A DNA stretch of 64,000 nucleotides from NCBI RefSeq assembly GCF_002220095.1, contig NZ_CP022372.1:5272501-5336500 (forward strand), given 5' to 3'. Every line of letters begins with the position of its first letter. Positions within the stretch are counted from its first letter, which is position 1. Made by a program: the position numbers and the translations under genes. This DNA is from Bosea sp. AS-1. Its GTDB lineage: Bacteria; Pseudomonadota; Alphaproteobacteria; Rhizobiales; Beijerinckiaceae. Positions 44,783 to 55,175 of this stretch are shown here, piece after piece. Under the pieces are notes generated by a model. That model was not told the origin of the DNA, did no database searches, and worked only from the letters and a program-made list of their open reading frames with translations.

Positions 44783-46276
44783 ATGGACAAGCGGGTCGAG
44801 ACCCAGGCGCATGCCGCGCCGCTGACGCATGCCGATATCCGCTCGATCCTGATCGGCGTGATGGTGGCGATGTTCCTGGCCGCGCTCGACCAGACCATCG
44901 TGGCCACCGCCCTGCCGACGATCGGGCGCGATCTCGGCGACGTCACTCATCTGCCCTGGATCGTGACGACCTATCTGCTGGCTTCGACCGCTGTCACGCC
45001 GCTCTACGGCAAGCTCGCGGACATCCATGGCCGGCGGGTGATGCTGCTCTCCGGCATCATCGTCTTCATGATCGGCTCGATCGCCTGCGCACTGGCCTCG
45101 AATCTGTGGCTGCTCATCGTCGCGCGCTTCGTCCAGGGACTGGGCGGCGGCGGGCTGATCGCGCTGGCGCAGACCATCGTCGCCGACATGGTGCCGCCGA
45201 AAGAGCGCGGCCGCTATCAGGTCTATTTCGCCAGCGTCTTCCTGTCTTCCTCGCTGATCGGCCCGGTGCTCGGCGGCCTGCTGGCCGAGAAGCTACACTG
45301 GTCGGTGATCTTCTGGATCAACCTGCCGCTCGGACTCGGCGCCTACTGGATGTCGAGCGCGGCGCTGAAGCGCCTGCCGCGCCATGAGCGGCCGCACAAG
45401 CTCGACGTGCTCGGCGCCGTGCTGATGACGGCGGGAACGCTCTCGCTGCTGCTCGCGCTCTCCTGGGGTGGCACGGCCTATCCCTGGGGCTCGCTGCCGA
45501 TTCTGGGGCTGGTCTGCGCGACGCTGGTGCTGTGGTCGCTTTTCGCCTGGCGCCAGCGCACCGCGACCGAGCCGCTGATCCCGCTCGACGTGATGAACAA
45601 CCAGGTGGTCCGCTTCGGGACGGTCGCCGCCGGTCTCGCCATGGGCGCCTTCATCGGCCTGACCATCTATCTGCCGCTCTATTTCGAAACCGTGATGGGG
45701 CTGAGCGCAACCCATTCCGGCCTCGGCCTGCTGCCGCTGACCTGTGGCACGGTGATCGGCGCCACGAGCTCCGGGCGAGCGATGACGAAGCTCAAGCACT
45801 ACAAGCGTGTCCCCATGGTCGGGCTGACGGTCGCCTGCGCCGGCACCACCATCCTGGCCATGTTCTCCGGGCGGATCCCGCTCGCGCCCTTCTGCGTCCT
45901 TCTCGCCATCGTCAGCATGGGGCTCGGCACGCTGCTGCCGGTCGCCACGGTCTCGATCCAGAACGCCGTGCGCCCGCACCAGCTCGGCACCGCGACGGCG
46001 GTGGCCAATTTCTTCCGGCAGATCGGCGGCGCGCTGATCGTCGCCGTCTTCGGTGCGATCGTGCTCGGCGGCGTCGGCGGCGAGACGGCCCATCTCTCGC
46101 CCGAGGCACTGAAACTCGGCACGGTCGACCGCGAGACGATGGTGTCGCTGTTCCGCTACGTGTTCGGCTCGGCCGCCTTCGGCTTCGCCCTGGCGCTGCT
46201 CTCGCTCGGGCTGATGAAGGAGTTGCCGCTGCGCGGTGGTGCCGCCGAGGCTGCGAAGGCCGCCGCCCTGGAGTGA
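44783..46276 (+). CDS. MFS drug efflux transporter, DHA2 (EmrB/QacA) type
   Basis: A 497-residue protein with about 14 helices: MFLAALDQTIVATALPTI in helix 1, GKLADIHGRRVMLL as motif A, and GLGGGGLIALAQTIVADMVPPKERGRYQ containing motif C-like features. ATG 44783 is used; an upstream TTG at 44768 is possible and neither has a clear ribosome site. It exports drugs or metabolites by proton antiport. No adjacent regulator. Confidence 0.9.
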   Translation: MDKRVETQAHAAPLTHADIRSILIGVMVAMFLAALDQTIVATALPTIGRDLGDVTHLPWIVTTYLLASTAVTPLYGKLADIHGRRVMLLSGIIVFMIGSIACALASNLWLLIVARFVQGLGGGGLIALAQTIVADMVPPKERGRYQVYFASVFLSSSLIGPVLGGLLAEKLHWSVIFWINLPLGLGAYWMSSAALKRLPRHERPHKLDVLGAVLMTAGTLSLLLALSWGGTAYPWGSLPILGLVCATLVLWSLFAWRQRTATEPLIPLDVMNNQVVRFGTVAAGLAMGAFIGLTIYLPLYFETVMGLSATHSGLGLLPLTCGTVIGATSSGRAMTKLKHYKRVPMVGLTVACAGTTILAMFSGRIPLAPFCVLLAIVSMGLGTLLPVATVSIQNAVRPHQLGTATAVANFFRQIGGALIVAVFGAIVLGGVGGETAHLSPEALKLGTVDRETMVSLFRYVFGSAAFGFALALLSLGLMKELPLRGGAAEAAKAAALE

Positions 46277-46363
46277 CGGAACCGGCAGAGCCGGGTGCGC
46301 GTTTCCATCGGCCTGTCATCTCTCCAGGGCAGGCTTCGCCGCATCCGCAGCAGGAGTTCCGCC

Positions 46364-46918
46364 ATGTCCGATCTCGTCGTCATCGTCTATCCGACCGAGG
46401 CTCGCGCCGAGGAGATGCGCCAGAAGCTCATCGGCCTCCAGAAGGAATATCTGATCGAGATCGGCGATGCCGCGATCGCCGTGATGCATCAGGACGGCAA
46501 GGTGAAGCTCAACCAGCTGCTCAACACCACCGCGCTCGGCGCCGTCTCGGGCTCGTTCTGGGGGCTGCTGATCGGCGCGATCTTCCTGATGCCGATCTTC
46601 GGCGCTGCGCTTGGCGCGGCCTCCGGGGCGCTGGGAGGCGCGCTCACCGATTACGGCATCGACGACAAGTTCATGAAGGATCTGGCCGGCAGCCTGCAGC
46701 CCGGTAACGCCGCGCTATTCGTGCTGGTCAAGAAGGTGACGGGCGACAAGGTGCTGGAGGCGCTGCGCGGCACCGGCGGCACCGTGCTCAAGACCTCGCT
46801 CGACCAGTCCCAGGAGCAGAAGCTGCGCGATGCGCTGGCCGACGCCCACGCCGCGGCCCCGGCGGCCGATGCTCCGCCGGCGCCGCAGGGCTCCGGCGCG
46901 CCCTCGCCGGTGGGTTGA
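46364..46918 (+). CDS. DUF1269 family membrane protein
   Basis: A 184-residue protein: SDLVVIVYPTEARAEEMRQKL, then LGAVSGSFWGLLIGAIFLMPIFGAALGAASGALGGAL, a Gly-zipper hydrophobic segment, ALFVLVKKVTGDKVLEAL, and an Ala/Pro-rich tail. This is the DUF1269 layout (general stress-associated small membrane proteins, function unproven). CAGGAG precedes the ATG at 46364. Confidence 0.88.
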   Translation: MSDLVVIVYPTEARAEEMRQKLIGLQKEYLIEIGDAAIAVMHQDGKVKLNQLLNTTALGAVSGSFWGLLIGAIFLMPIFGAALGAASGALGGALTDYGIDDKFMKDLAGSLQPGNAALFVLVKKVTGDKVLEALRGTGGTVLKTSLDQSQEQKLRDALADAHAAAPAADAPPAPQGSGAPSPVG

Positions 46919-46931
46919 AGGCCCAGTGCCT

Positions 46932-46994
46932 CAGAGCGACGACGCGCTCTGACCCGGAGAGGGCTTCTCGGGCCGAAGCCGTGCTCGGCCCGAG
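46932..46994. terminator. Two hairpins between convergent genes
   Basis: CAGAGCG/CGCTCTG (46932-46951) and CTCGGGCCGA/TCGGCCCGAG (46967-46994, 8-base loop) form two stems between the DUF1269 gene and dapD, which converge here. They are likely to end transcription from both sides. Confidence 0.6.
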
Positions 46995-47008
46995 GACGAT
47001 GAGCGTTC

Positions 47009-47851
<843 letters not shown>

Positions 47852-47909
47852 GGGCACGGCTCCAGCGCGAGACAGACGGCGGGAGCGATGGCGGATGAGG
47901 GCGCTGCCG

Positions 47910-48671
47910 TCAAGCCACCGTGCGCCGGCGCAGCAGATAGGTGTCCATGATCCAGCCATGGCGGGCGCGAGCCTCGGCCCTGACCTCGGCGATCCGCGGG
48001 GCCATCTCCGCCAGCGGGCCGGCAAGCAGGAGCTCGTCGGGCATGCCGAGATAGGCGCCCCAGAAGATCTCCAGCCCGGCCGGATCGACCTTGGCGAAGG
48101 CCTGCTCGCCGTCGAGCATCACGACCACGCTGTCCTGATCGGCCGGAAAGCCCCGCCCCAGCCGCCGGCCCGTGGTGAACAGGATGGGGGTGCCGATCCC
48201 GTTGAGCGGAATGCGGTGGCGGGCGGCAAGCACCTGCACGCTGCTGATGCCGGGATAGACCTGCCAGTCGAGCGCGAGGCCCGAAGCCGCGACACGCTCC
48301 ATGATCCTGAGCGTGCTGTCATAGAGCGCAGGATCGCCCCAGACGAGGAGTGCGCCGGTCTGCCCCTCCGCCAGCTCGGTCTCGAACAGGGCCCGATAGC
48401 TCTCCGAGATGCGCGCATGCCAGTCGTCGACGACGCCCTGATAATCATTGCCGGCCTCGGCCCGGCACGGGATGGCGACGGGAACCGTCCGGTAGCCCGG
48501 CGCGCGGATGAAACGCGCACAGATGGTCTCGCGCAGATGGCGCAGCGCCGCCTTTTCCTCGCCCTTGTCGGGGATGAACAGCACGTCGGCACGGTTGAGT
48601 GCCGCGATCGCCTCGACCGTCATGTGGTCGGGATTGCCGGCGCCGATGCCGATGATCAGGATGTTTCGCAT
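47910..48671 (-). CDS. cobF: Precorrin-6A synthase (deacetylating)
   Basis: A 253-residue methylase that converts precorrin-5 to precorrin-6A by C1 methylation and deacylation. Motifs: [84 protein letters not shown] and [12 protein letters not shown]. It supplies the step missing from the main cob cluster, yet lies 15 kb from it, beside dapD. No riboswitch is seen before it. Confidence 0.95.
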   Translation of the reverse strand: MRNILIIGIGAGNPDHMTVEAIAALNRADVLFIPDKGEEKAALRHLRETICARFIRAPGYRTVPVAIPCRAEAGNDYQGVVDDWHARISESYRALFETELAEGQTGALLVWGDPALYDSTLRIMERVAASGLALDWQVYPGISSVQVLAARHRIPLNGIGTPILFTTGRRLGRGFPADQDSVVVMLDGEQAFAKVDPAGLEIFWGAYLGMPDELLLAGPLAEMAPRIAEVRAEARARHGWIMDTYLLRRRTVA

Positions 48672-48725
48672 GGGCCTCGTCCGCGTCGGCAGCGCCTTAG
48701 CACGGCGCCGCTCCCGGAAGCGAGG

Positions 48726-49022
48726 TCAGCCGTTGAGGCGCTTCGGGACGGGAAGCGGCCAGAACCGGGGCAGGTCGACCGCCAGGGGAGTGCCGTGACG
48801 GGATTTGGCCCGGTCGGGCAGGGCCACAGCGACGAGATCGACGAGGCGCTGCATGCGCGGGGACAGCGCATCGGACGCTGCGATGTCGACAGAGTCCCGC
48901 GCGAGCTGGACGGCTTGGCGCAATTCGGCTGGGCTTGCCTGCGTGCGCACGACTTCCTGGATGATGATCTCGTCGATGCGGCCAATCACAGCCGCGACAT
49001 CAGCTTCGGTGACGCCACCCAT
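48726..49022 (-). CDS. Hypothetical protein
   Basis: A 98-residue protein, no family recognised. It begins GVTEADVAAVIGRIDEIIIQEVVRTQASPAEL, looks helical, and ends with a Pro-rich basic segment. ATG 49022 has GGAGGG upstream. It is 54 bp ahead of cobF in the same direction, so the order hypothetical-cobF-dapD may be one transcript. Confidence 0.65.
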   Translation of the reverse strand: MGGVTEADVAAVIGRIDEIIIQEVVRTQASPAELRQAVQLARDSVDIAASDALSPRMQRLVDLVAVALPDRAKSRHGTPLAVDLPRFWPLPVPKRLNG

Positions 49023-49161
49023 GCCGGCACCCTCCTGCGTTGATTCTCCAGCTCAACGAGAGATAGGCGCACTGAATCACCGATGCAAGCCATTGCTATT
49101 ATTGAATAAATAGAACGATTCGCATGTAAACGTACCCTTCTCGCCGATGCGCGTGACCAGA

Positions 49162-49944
49162 TCATGACCGCGGGCGCTGCACGATCTCGAGCGGCGCACC
49201 ATGGCTCAGGCCGAGGTCGAGCGCTGTATTCGCCGGCCCGAAGAAGGACAGAGCGCAGATGCCCTGACCGCGCGCAGCGAGATGGCTCGCGGGGGCCGCC
49301 CCATCGCCGCGCGGCGCGACGATCGACAGGAGCTGTTCGCCGAGGCGGAACTGCGCGAGACCAAAGCCGAGGCCAGGCACCGTGCCGACTGCGACGGGTT
49401 CCTGCTTCAGCAAGGCCCGATAGCGCGCGGTCGAGGCGGCAAGGTCGCGCACCGCGACGGTCACGGCGGCGACGCCGGTAACGCCATTGGCATGGATGCG
49501 CGGCGCACCTTCCGGCACGCGCAGATGACGCGGGGTGGTGTCTTCGACCAGGAAGGGGATATCCGGCTCGATCGGCCGCGCCGAACGCCAGGCGATGCGG
49601 CTGCCGTCGGGCTGGAGGCGGCTGCCGTCGATGGGGCCGTCCAACGCGACACCCGCGGCGCGCTGGCGCGCGATGTCGACCTCGAAATCATCCGGCAGGA
49701 GGGCATAGTCGACGAAGCCGGGACCGGCCGCCGCGAACACCTCCCACCAGCGAAAGCCAGGAACCGGCTTCGGGAAGGCGATGATCTCGAGATAGGCGCC
49801 ATCGGCCAGCACGACGAGCGCATTGCGCGAGCCGCGCGGATGCTCGCCACCGGGCAGCACTGTGAAGCCGAGCACCTCGTAGTCCCGCGTCGCCCGGTCG
49901 AGATCGGCGACCGCGATGACGATATGGTCGATGGTGAAAGGCAT
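49162..49944 (-). CDS. VOC family protein, two-module
   Basis: A 260-residue protein with FTIDHIVIAVADLDRATRDYEVLGFTVLPGG at the start and a second VOC-like module from about residue 155 (TGVAAVTVAVRDLAASTARYRALL). It resembles glyoxalase-like domain 3 proteins of unknown substrate. It follows the TRAP binding-protein gene by 12 bp, so they are probably one operon and may act on the same compound (inference). Confidence 0.88.
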   Translation of the reverse strand: MPFTIDHIVIAVADLDRATRDYEVLGFTVLPGGEHPRGSRNALVVLADGAYLEIIAFPKPVPGFRWWEVFAAAGPGFVDYALLPDDFEVDIARQRAAGVALDGPIDGSRLQPDGSRIAWRSARPIEPDIPFLVEDTTPRHLRVPEGAPRIHANGVTGVAAVTVAVRDLAASTARYRALLKQEPVAVGTVPGLGFGLAQFRLGEQLLSIVAPRGDGAAPASHLAARGQGICALSFFGPANTALDLGLSHGAPLEIVQRPRS

Positions 49945-49956
49945 GGCCGCTCCCGT

Positions 49957-50952
49957 TCAGGCGCTGTTCGCGATCATCTCGATCCGGTCGATGCCGCCGA
50001 GCTCCGGGGCGAACGCCGCCCAGACCTTGCGGGCGCCCGCCTGCCAGCCGGGGCGATCCTCGGGCTGGAAGACCTTGCCGCCCTCGGCCAGCGCCTTCGC
50101 CATCGAGGCGTCCTCGTCGGCCCGCATCAGCTCGTCGAAATAGGTCACGCCCTCGGCCGCGGCCGCGGCGAGCGCCTCGCGATCCTGCGGGGTGAGCCCC
50201 TTCCAGAACGGAGCCGCGACCATGACGACGCCGCTCGCCCAGATATGCCCGGTCTCGATCAGGCAGGGCACGACCTCGTGCAGGCGGAAGCCGACATAGG
50301 CGGATTTGGTCAGGTCCATGCAGTCGACCACTCCCGTCTTCAGCGCGTTATAAGCCTCGGGGATCGGAATCGGCGTGGGATAGGCACCGAGCCCCGACCA
50401 GAGCGCGGTATGGAGCGGGCTCTGGATGACGCGGATGCGCTTGCCCTTGACCGAAGCCGGGGTGGTCAGCGGCTCCTTGGCGAGGAGATGGCGGGCGCCG
50501 TAATTGATGAAGCCGAGCACGACGAAGCCCTGCGCCTCGTATTGCGTCTTCAACTCCGTCCCGAGCGGGCCCGCGAGCACCCGCCTCAAATGATCGCGAT
50601 CGCGGAAGAGAAAGGGCAGGTCGAGGATCTGGCCTTGTGGCACCCAGCCCGAGAGCGCCGAGGTCGTCGAGAGCGAGGCCTGGATCGAGCCGAGCCGCAG
50701 GCCTTCCGCCACCTCCTTCTCGCCACCCAACGCCGCATTGGGCACGATGCGCAGATCGAAGCGGCCGGGCGCCGTCCGGGCCAGGATCTCGGCGATACGT
50801 CGCCAGATTTTCGTCTCCGGCTTGTCCTCGCCGAGCAGCGAGGCGACCGTGACCGGTCTGCCGGCTGCCAGCGCCCTGCCGTGCAACAAGGCCGGTGCGG
50901 CAACCAGCGCGGCGGCGACGGCGCGGCGTGTTGGGATAGCGAGCGGCTTCAT
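49957..50952 (-). CDS. TRAP transporter substrate-binding protein (DctP)
   Basis: A 331-residue periplasmic protein with an Arg-Arg signal peptide (residues 1-30). Family landmarks: LPFLFRDRDHLRRVLAG, GFINYGARHLLAKEPLTTPASVKGKRIRV, PTPIPIPEAYNALKTGVVDCMDLTKS. The Arg in KGKRIRV is the expected carboxylate-binding residue. No DctQ or DctM membrane subunit is next to it. ATG 50952 has AGGAGG upstream. Confidence 0.9.
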   Translation of the reverse strand: MKPLAIPTRRAVAAALVAAPALLHGRALAAGRPVTVASLLGEDKPETKIWRRIAEILARTAPGRFDLRIVPNAALGGEKEVAEGLRLGSIQASLSTTSALSGWVPQGQILDLPFLFRDRDHLRRVLAGPLGTELKTQYEAQGFVVLGFINYGARHLLAKEPLTTPASVKGKRIRVIQSPLHTALWSGLGAYPTPIPIPEAYNALKTGVVDCMDLTKSAYVGFRLHEVVPCLIETGHIWASGVVMVAAPFWKGLTPQDREALAAAAAEGVTYFDELMRADEDASMAKALAEGGKVFQPEDRPGWQAGARKVWAAFAPELGGIDRIEMIANSA

Positions 50953-51100
50953 CGATCCTCCTGTCGCCAGATCGCCCGAAAGGCCCCCCTCCCGCAAGCG
51001 TGCTGCGGACAAGGCCGGGCCTCGCAGGGCGCCGATGCGCAATGCCGATTCACAGCGAAGGGCGATTGCCGTATCGACGGATGCACCACGGAGAGACGCG

Positions 51101-52003
51101 ATGACCGAAACCCACGAGATTTCCTCCGGCCGGCTGCGTGCCACGATCCAGACGCAGGGCGGAGAGATCATTGCCTTCTCGGATGCGGACGGCCCACTGC
51201 TCTGGCATGGCGGGCCGGAATGGCCGCGCCATGCGCCGGTGCTCTTCCCCATCGTCGGGCGGGTTGCCGACGATACCCTCCTGCATGAAGGGCGTTCCTA
51301 CCGACTGACCCAGCACGGCTTTGCCCGCGACAGCCTATTCTCCTGGGTCGAGCGCGGCCCGAGCCGGGCGGTTCTGGAACTGCGCGAGAGCGAGGCGACG
51401 CTGGCGATCTATCCGTTCCGCTTCGCGCTGCAGATGATCTACGAACTCGCCGATGGCGTGCTTTCGGTGACGACGCGCGTCACGAATCCGGGCGACAGAA
51501 CGTTGATCTGCGGGGTCGGCGCCCATCCGGCCTTTCTTTGGCCGCTGGCGCCGGGCGTTCCGAAGGAACGGCATAGGCTCACCTTCCCGCAGCCCGAGCC
51601 AGGGCCGGGCCTCGGCGTCGACGGCGGGTTGCTCAGCCCGGCCATCCCGCTGCCTTTCGCGGGGAGCGAGCTCGACCTCAACGAAGGCCTCTTCGCCAAC
51701 GACGCGATCGTCATTCCGAACGTCGCCAACGAGGCCGTGCGCTTTGCAGCGCTCGACGAAGCCGGGCGCGAAGTCCGGGCCATGACCGTGAGCTGGGAGG
51801 GCTACAAGGACCTCGGCATCTGGTCGAAGCCGACGGGCGCGCCCTTCCTCTGCATCGAGCCCTGGTTCAGCATGGCGAGCCCGGTGGGCTGGCAAGGCGA
51901 GTTCGCGGAGAAGCCGGGCGTGCTCAAGCTCGCGCCCGGCGCGAGCCGCGATTTCGTCTGGCGCGCCACACCGCATTTCGTCCCAATGGCAGCGCCGGCC
52001 TGA
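51101..52003 (+). CDS. Aldose 1-epimerase family protein
   Basis: A 300-residue galactose mutarotase-like protein: IQTQGGEIIAFSDADGPLLWHG, FPIVGRVADDTL, YRLTQHGFARDSLF with the catalytic His candidate, LSVTTRVTNPGDRTLICGVGAHPAFLWPL and FLCIEPWFSMASPVGWQGEFAEKPGVLKLAPG. It belongs to the LacX/YeaD-like branch. ATG 51101 has GGAGAG upstream. Convergent with the peptide-binding-protein gene. Confidence 0.9.
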   Translation: MTETHEISSGRLRATIQTQGGEIIAFSDADGPLLWHGGPEWPRHAPVLFPIVGRVADDTLLHEGRSYRLTQHGFARDSLFSWVERGPSRAVLELRESEATLAIYPFRFALQMIYELADGVLSVTTRVTNPGDRTLICGVGAHPAFLWPLAPGVPKERHRLTFPQPEPGPGLGVDGGLLSPAIPLPFAGSELDLNEGLFANDAIVIPNVANEAVRFAALDEAGREVRAMTVSWEGYKDLGIWSKPTGAPFLCIEPWFSMASPVGWQGEFAEKPGVLKLAPGASRDFVWRATPHFVPMAAPA

Positions 52004-52012
52004 ACGGGCGCC

Positions 52013-53602
52013 TCACTTCTTCTCGACGTTCCAGAACAGCATGACCGGCGCCGCCAGCACGCCCGAGACATTGCTGCGGCGAGCATAGGGCTGGTCGAAC
52101 TGGCCGAGCACGCGATAGGGCTGCACCTCGGCCAGCCGCTTGTGCAGCGCCTCCAGCGCGATCTTGCGGCTGGCATCGTCCGGCGCATCGACGAAGGCGC
52201 CGCGCAGCTTCTCGGCCTCGGCATCGCAAGGCCAGCCGGCCCAGGCGCGCTCGCAAGCCATGTTGGTGCCGATATTGGTGAGCGGCGACTGCATGGTCGC
52301 GCCCGAGGCATAGGTGACGAAGAGGTTCCAGCCGCCCTGGTCCGGCGGGCTCTTGTTCTGCTGGCGCGTGGTGACGGCGCCCCAGTCGGCAAATTGCACG
52401 TCGACATTGAAGCCGACCTTCCTCAGCGAATCGGCCGCGACCTCGGCCATGCGGCCGATCGGTGCGATATCGTTGCTGGTCGAGAGCACGAGCTTCTCGC
52501 CCTTGTAGCCGCTCTCCTTCAGGAGCTGGCGGGCCTTTTCCAGATCCGGCTTGGCGTAGCCTTCCGTGCCGATCTCGGTGCCGTTCGGGCTGCCGCAGAC
52601 GAAATAGGCGTTGCAGCGCTTCCACCATTCCTCGTCGCCGAAGCCGGCGGCGAGGAAATCGGCCTGGTCGGTGGCGTAGGCGAGGGCGAGCCTGGCCTTC
52701 GGATTGTCGAAGGGCGGGTAAAGGTGGTTCGGGCGCAGCATCACCTGATTGGCGAGGTTGGAATAGCGCTCGACCTTGATGTCGCGATTCGTCGTGATGG
52801 TCGGGATCAGGTCCTGGCTCGGCTGCTCCCAGATGTCGATCTCGCCGGTCTGGAGCGCGGCCGCGGCGGTCGCGGCATCGGGCATGATCAGCCATTCGAC
52901 GCGGTCGACCTTGACGACGCGCCCGCCGGCGAGCCCGTCGGCCGGTTCGGAGCGCGGCACATAGTCGGGATTGCGGTCGTAGACGACCTTCGAGCCACTG
53001 CGCCATTCCTCGCGGTTGAACTTGAACGGACCGGAGCCGATCGTCTCGGTGATCGGCTTCATCGGATCGCTCTTGGCATCCGACTCGCGCATGATCACCG
53101 GAATCTGGCCGACGGCGGAACCAAGCGCGAAGGGCACCAGCGCCAGCGGGCGCTTCAGCTTGAGCTTGAAGGTCTTGGCGTCGATCGCCTCCATGCCCTC
53201 CGTGTACTCGGAGAGCTTGCCGCCGATGGTGTCGCGCTTCATCCAGCGCTCGAGCGAGGCGATGACGTCCTTCGTCGTCACCGGCTGGCCATCATGGAAT
53301 TTGAGGCCGGGACGCAGGGTGAAGGTCCAGGTCAGCTTGTCAGGCGAGGTCTCGAAGCTCTCGACCATCTGCGGCTTGGGCTGGAGGTTCGAATCCCAGG
53401 CGAAAAGCGTCTCGTAGATCATCAGCCCGTGCATGCGGGTGATGACGATGGAGGCGGCAACCGGATCGAGCGTCTTGAGGTCGGCATGCGGCGCGACGCG
53501 CAGCACGCGGTTCGGCGCCGGCTGCGCCTGCGCTCGGGCGGCGAGCGGCAGCAGGGTGGCCGCCGTCAGGGCGAGTGCCGCGGCAAGGCGGGATAGACGC
53601 AT
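52013..53602 (-). CDS. ABC transporter substrate-binding protein, peptide/dipeptide type
   Basis: A 529-residue family 5 binding protein. Signal peptide 1-27 (ARAQAQP), then LRVAPHADLKTLDP, LTWTFTLRPGLKFHDGQPVTTKDVIASLERW, GSGPFKFNREEWRSGSKVVYDRNPDYV and LALAYATDQADFLAAGFGD. It probably binds peptides. GGAGGAGG lies before ATG 53602. It is the last gene of a minus-strand run with a serine hydrolase and an M20 peptidase; no permease or ATPase is in the window. Confidence 0.92.
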   Translation of the reverse strand: MRLSRLAAALALTAATLLPLAARAQAQPAPNRVLRVAPHADLKTLDPVAASIVITRMHGLMIYETLFAWDSNLQPKPQMVESFETSPDKLTWTFTLRPGLKFHDGQPVTTKDVIASLERWMKRDTIGGKLSEYTEGMEAIDAKTFKLKLKRPLALVPFALGSAVGQIPVIMRESDAKSDPMKPITETIGSGPFKFNREEWRSGSKVVYDRNPDYVPRSEPADGLAGGRVVKVDRVEWLIMPDAATAAAALQTGEIDIWEQPSQDLIPTITTNRDIKVERYSNLANQVMLRPNHLYPPFDNPKARLALAYATDQADFLAAGFGDEEWWKRCNAYFVCGSPNGTEIGTEGYAKPDLEKARQLLKESGYKGEKLVLSTSNDIAPIGRMAEVAADSLRKVGFNVDVQFADWGAVTTRQQNKSPPDQGGWNLFVTYASGATMQSPLTNIGTNMACERAWAGWPCDAEAEKLRGAFVDAPDDASRKIALEALHKRLAEVQPYRVLGQFDQPYARRSNVSGVLAAPVMLFWNVEKK

Positions 53603-53656
53603 GGGAAACCTCCTCCAGTCTTTGTCGGGCCGGCGCTTCCCTCTCAGGAGCCCCGG

Positions 53657-55168
53657 CTAGCCGATACGATCCATTTGCAAGATCCTTGCCCGGTGGCCGG
53701 CGACGCGCAAGCGACCAGCACCGTCGAGCCAGAGGCAGGGCCGGGCCCGCCAGGGGCCGTGCATCAGGTCGGCCACCGCCCGGCCGTTCGGCAACGGGGT
53801 CAGACGTGTCACCGCGCCGTCCAGAGGCCATGGCCAGAGTGCCGTGCCGTCCGGCCGGATCGCGATCTCGGTGCCGAAATGCGGATCGCGCCAGCAGCCA
53901 ACCAGGCGGGCATCGAGAGGAGTGTCGGCCGGCACGCGCCGCAGAGAGCGCTGGACGCCGCCGATCGGTCCGGTCAGGCGGTCCGCCCCATCGCGCCGCA
54001 GGCGGATGTCGAGATAGGCCGGCAGGCTGCGCAGGCCGTCTTCACCATCGGAGACAAGCCGTTCATAGCCGCCCATGAAGCTGATCGAATCGGAGGCGAG
54101 TTCCGCCCAGAACGGTCCTTCCTCGCTGGCGAACAGCCCCGTCGGCGCCTCCGCCGCAACTGGCAGCTTCTCGCCCAGCAGGGCGGCGAGCACCGTCAGT
54201 GCCGGCCAGAGCGCCTCTTCCTCGCGGTTGGTCAGGACGACGACGCCGACACCGAGCTCGGGCGCTGTGAGGACGTGATTGCGATAGCCGGTCAGCGAGC
54301 CGCCATGGCCGACGACATCGAAGCGGCCGAGACGACTGCAGACCAGCCCGAGCCGGTAGACGCTCTCGCTGCCATCGGCGAAATGGCGCGGCTCGGTCAG
54401 CCGCTCCAGCATGCCGGCGAGCGGTCCGCGCCCGGCCAGCAGGCCTGAGAACCAGCCCGCGAGATCGGCGGCCGAGCCGGCAATGCCGCCAGAGGCCGAG
54501 AAATGGAAGCCGTAATGACCGCGGCGCCAGTTGTCGCCGTCGCGCCAATAGCCGGTGGCGAGGCCGGGCACGATCTCGGCGCCGTCATAGGGCAGGCGGA
54601 AGGCGAGATCGAGCTCGCCGGACAGCGCCGCGACGGTCTCGCCATAGGGCTTGCCGGTGACCTTTTCGAGCACGCGCTGGGCGAGGCGCCAGCCGGTGTT
54701 GGAATAGGCCATCTCCGTGCCGGGCGGCGCGCTCAGCGCGGGGAAGCGGCAGGCGAGCGCATGGACCTCGTCCGCGCTCAAAGTCGCGGTGAAGGGCACG
54801 CCCTGCTGCCAGAAGGCCTCCATCATGTCCGGCAGGCCGCCGGTCATATCGAGCGCACGAACGAGCGGGACCTCGGCCAGCGGCGCCGGCAGCTCGGGCA
54901 GCCAGCGGCCGAGCGGGGCATCGAGCGGCACGGCTTCGCGCAGCAGCGCGACCGCGAGCACATGCTTGCTGATCGAGGCGAAGCGGTTCGCCGTCCGGGG
55001 CGTGAAGGGCAGGTCGTGCTGGATGCTGGCGAGGCCGCCGGCGAAGGCTTCGCGCACGCCCTCCCGGTCGAACAGCACGACCGCGCCGCCCGGGCCGGCC
55101 TCACGCTGCCATCCGGCGGCGATCTCTGCCGCGCGCGCGGCAGCTTCGGTCCAATGAGCCGTCATCAT
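53657..55168 (-). CDS. Serine hydrolase of the beta-lactamase/D-aminopeptidase family
   Basis: A 503-residue enzyme with the S12 triad: SISK (Ser65, Lys68), AYSNTGW (Tyr-x-Asn) and GHGGSLTGYRNH. The region after about residue 340 is an extra beta-rich C-terminal part, as in D-aminopeptidase. Two adjacent ATGs exist, 55168 and 55165; GAGGAG precedes them. No signal peptide, so cytoplasmic. Starts 7 bp after the M20 stop, which argues for a shared transcript. Confidence 0.88.
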   Translation of the reverse strand: MMTAHWTEAAARAAEIAAGWQREAGPGGAVVLFDREGVREAFAGGLASIQHDLPFTPRTANRFASISKHVLAVALLREAVPLDAPLGRWLPELPAPLAEVPLVRALDMTGGLPDMMEAFWQQGVPFTATLSADEVHALACRFPALSAPPGTEMAYSNTGWRLAQRVLEKVTGKPYGETVAALSGELDLAFRLPYDGAEIVPGLATGYWRDGDNWRRGHYGFHFSASGGIAGSAADLAGWFSGLLAGRGPLAGMLERLTEPRHFADGSESVYRLGLVCSRLGRFDVVGHGGSLTGYRNHVLTAPELGVGVVVLTNREEEALWPALTVLAALLGEKLPVAAEAPTGLFASEEGPFWAELASDSISFMGGYERLVSDGEDGLRSLPAYLDIRLRRDGADRLTGPIGGVQRSLRRVPADTPLDARLVGCWRDPHFGTEIAIRPDGTALWPWPLDGAVTRLTPLPNGRAVADLMHGPWRARPCLWLDGAGRLRVAGHRARILQMDRIG

Positions 55169-55175
55169 TCGCTCC

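Noticed and set aside
49201..51288. 695-codon plus-strand open frame
   Set aside because: It covers the VOC and TRAP binding-protein genes on the other strand, both with clear family motifs.
53386..53398. tRNA T-loop-like sequence GGTTCGAATCCC
   Set aside because: It lies inside the conserved coding sequence of the peptide-binding protein, and no acceptor, D or anticodon arm surrounds it.
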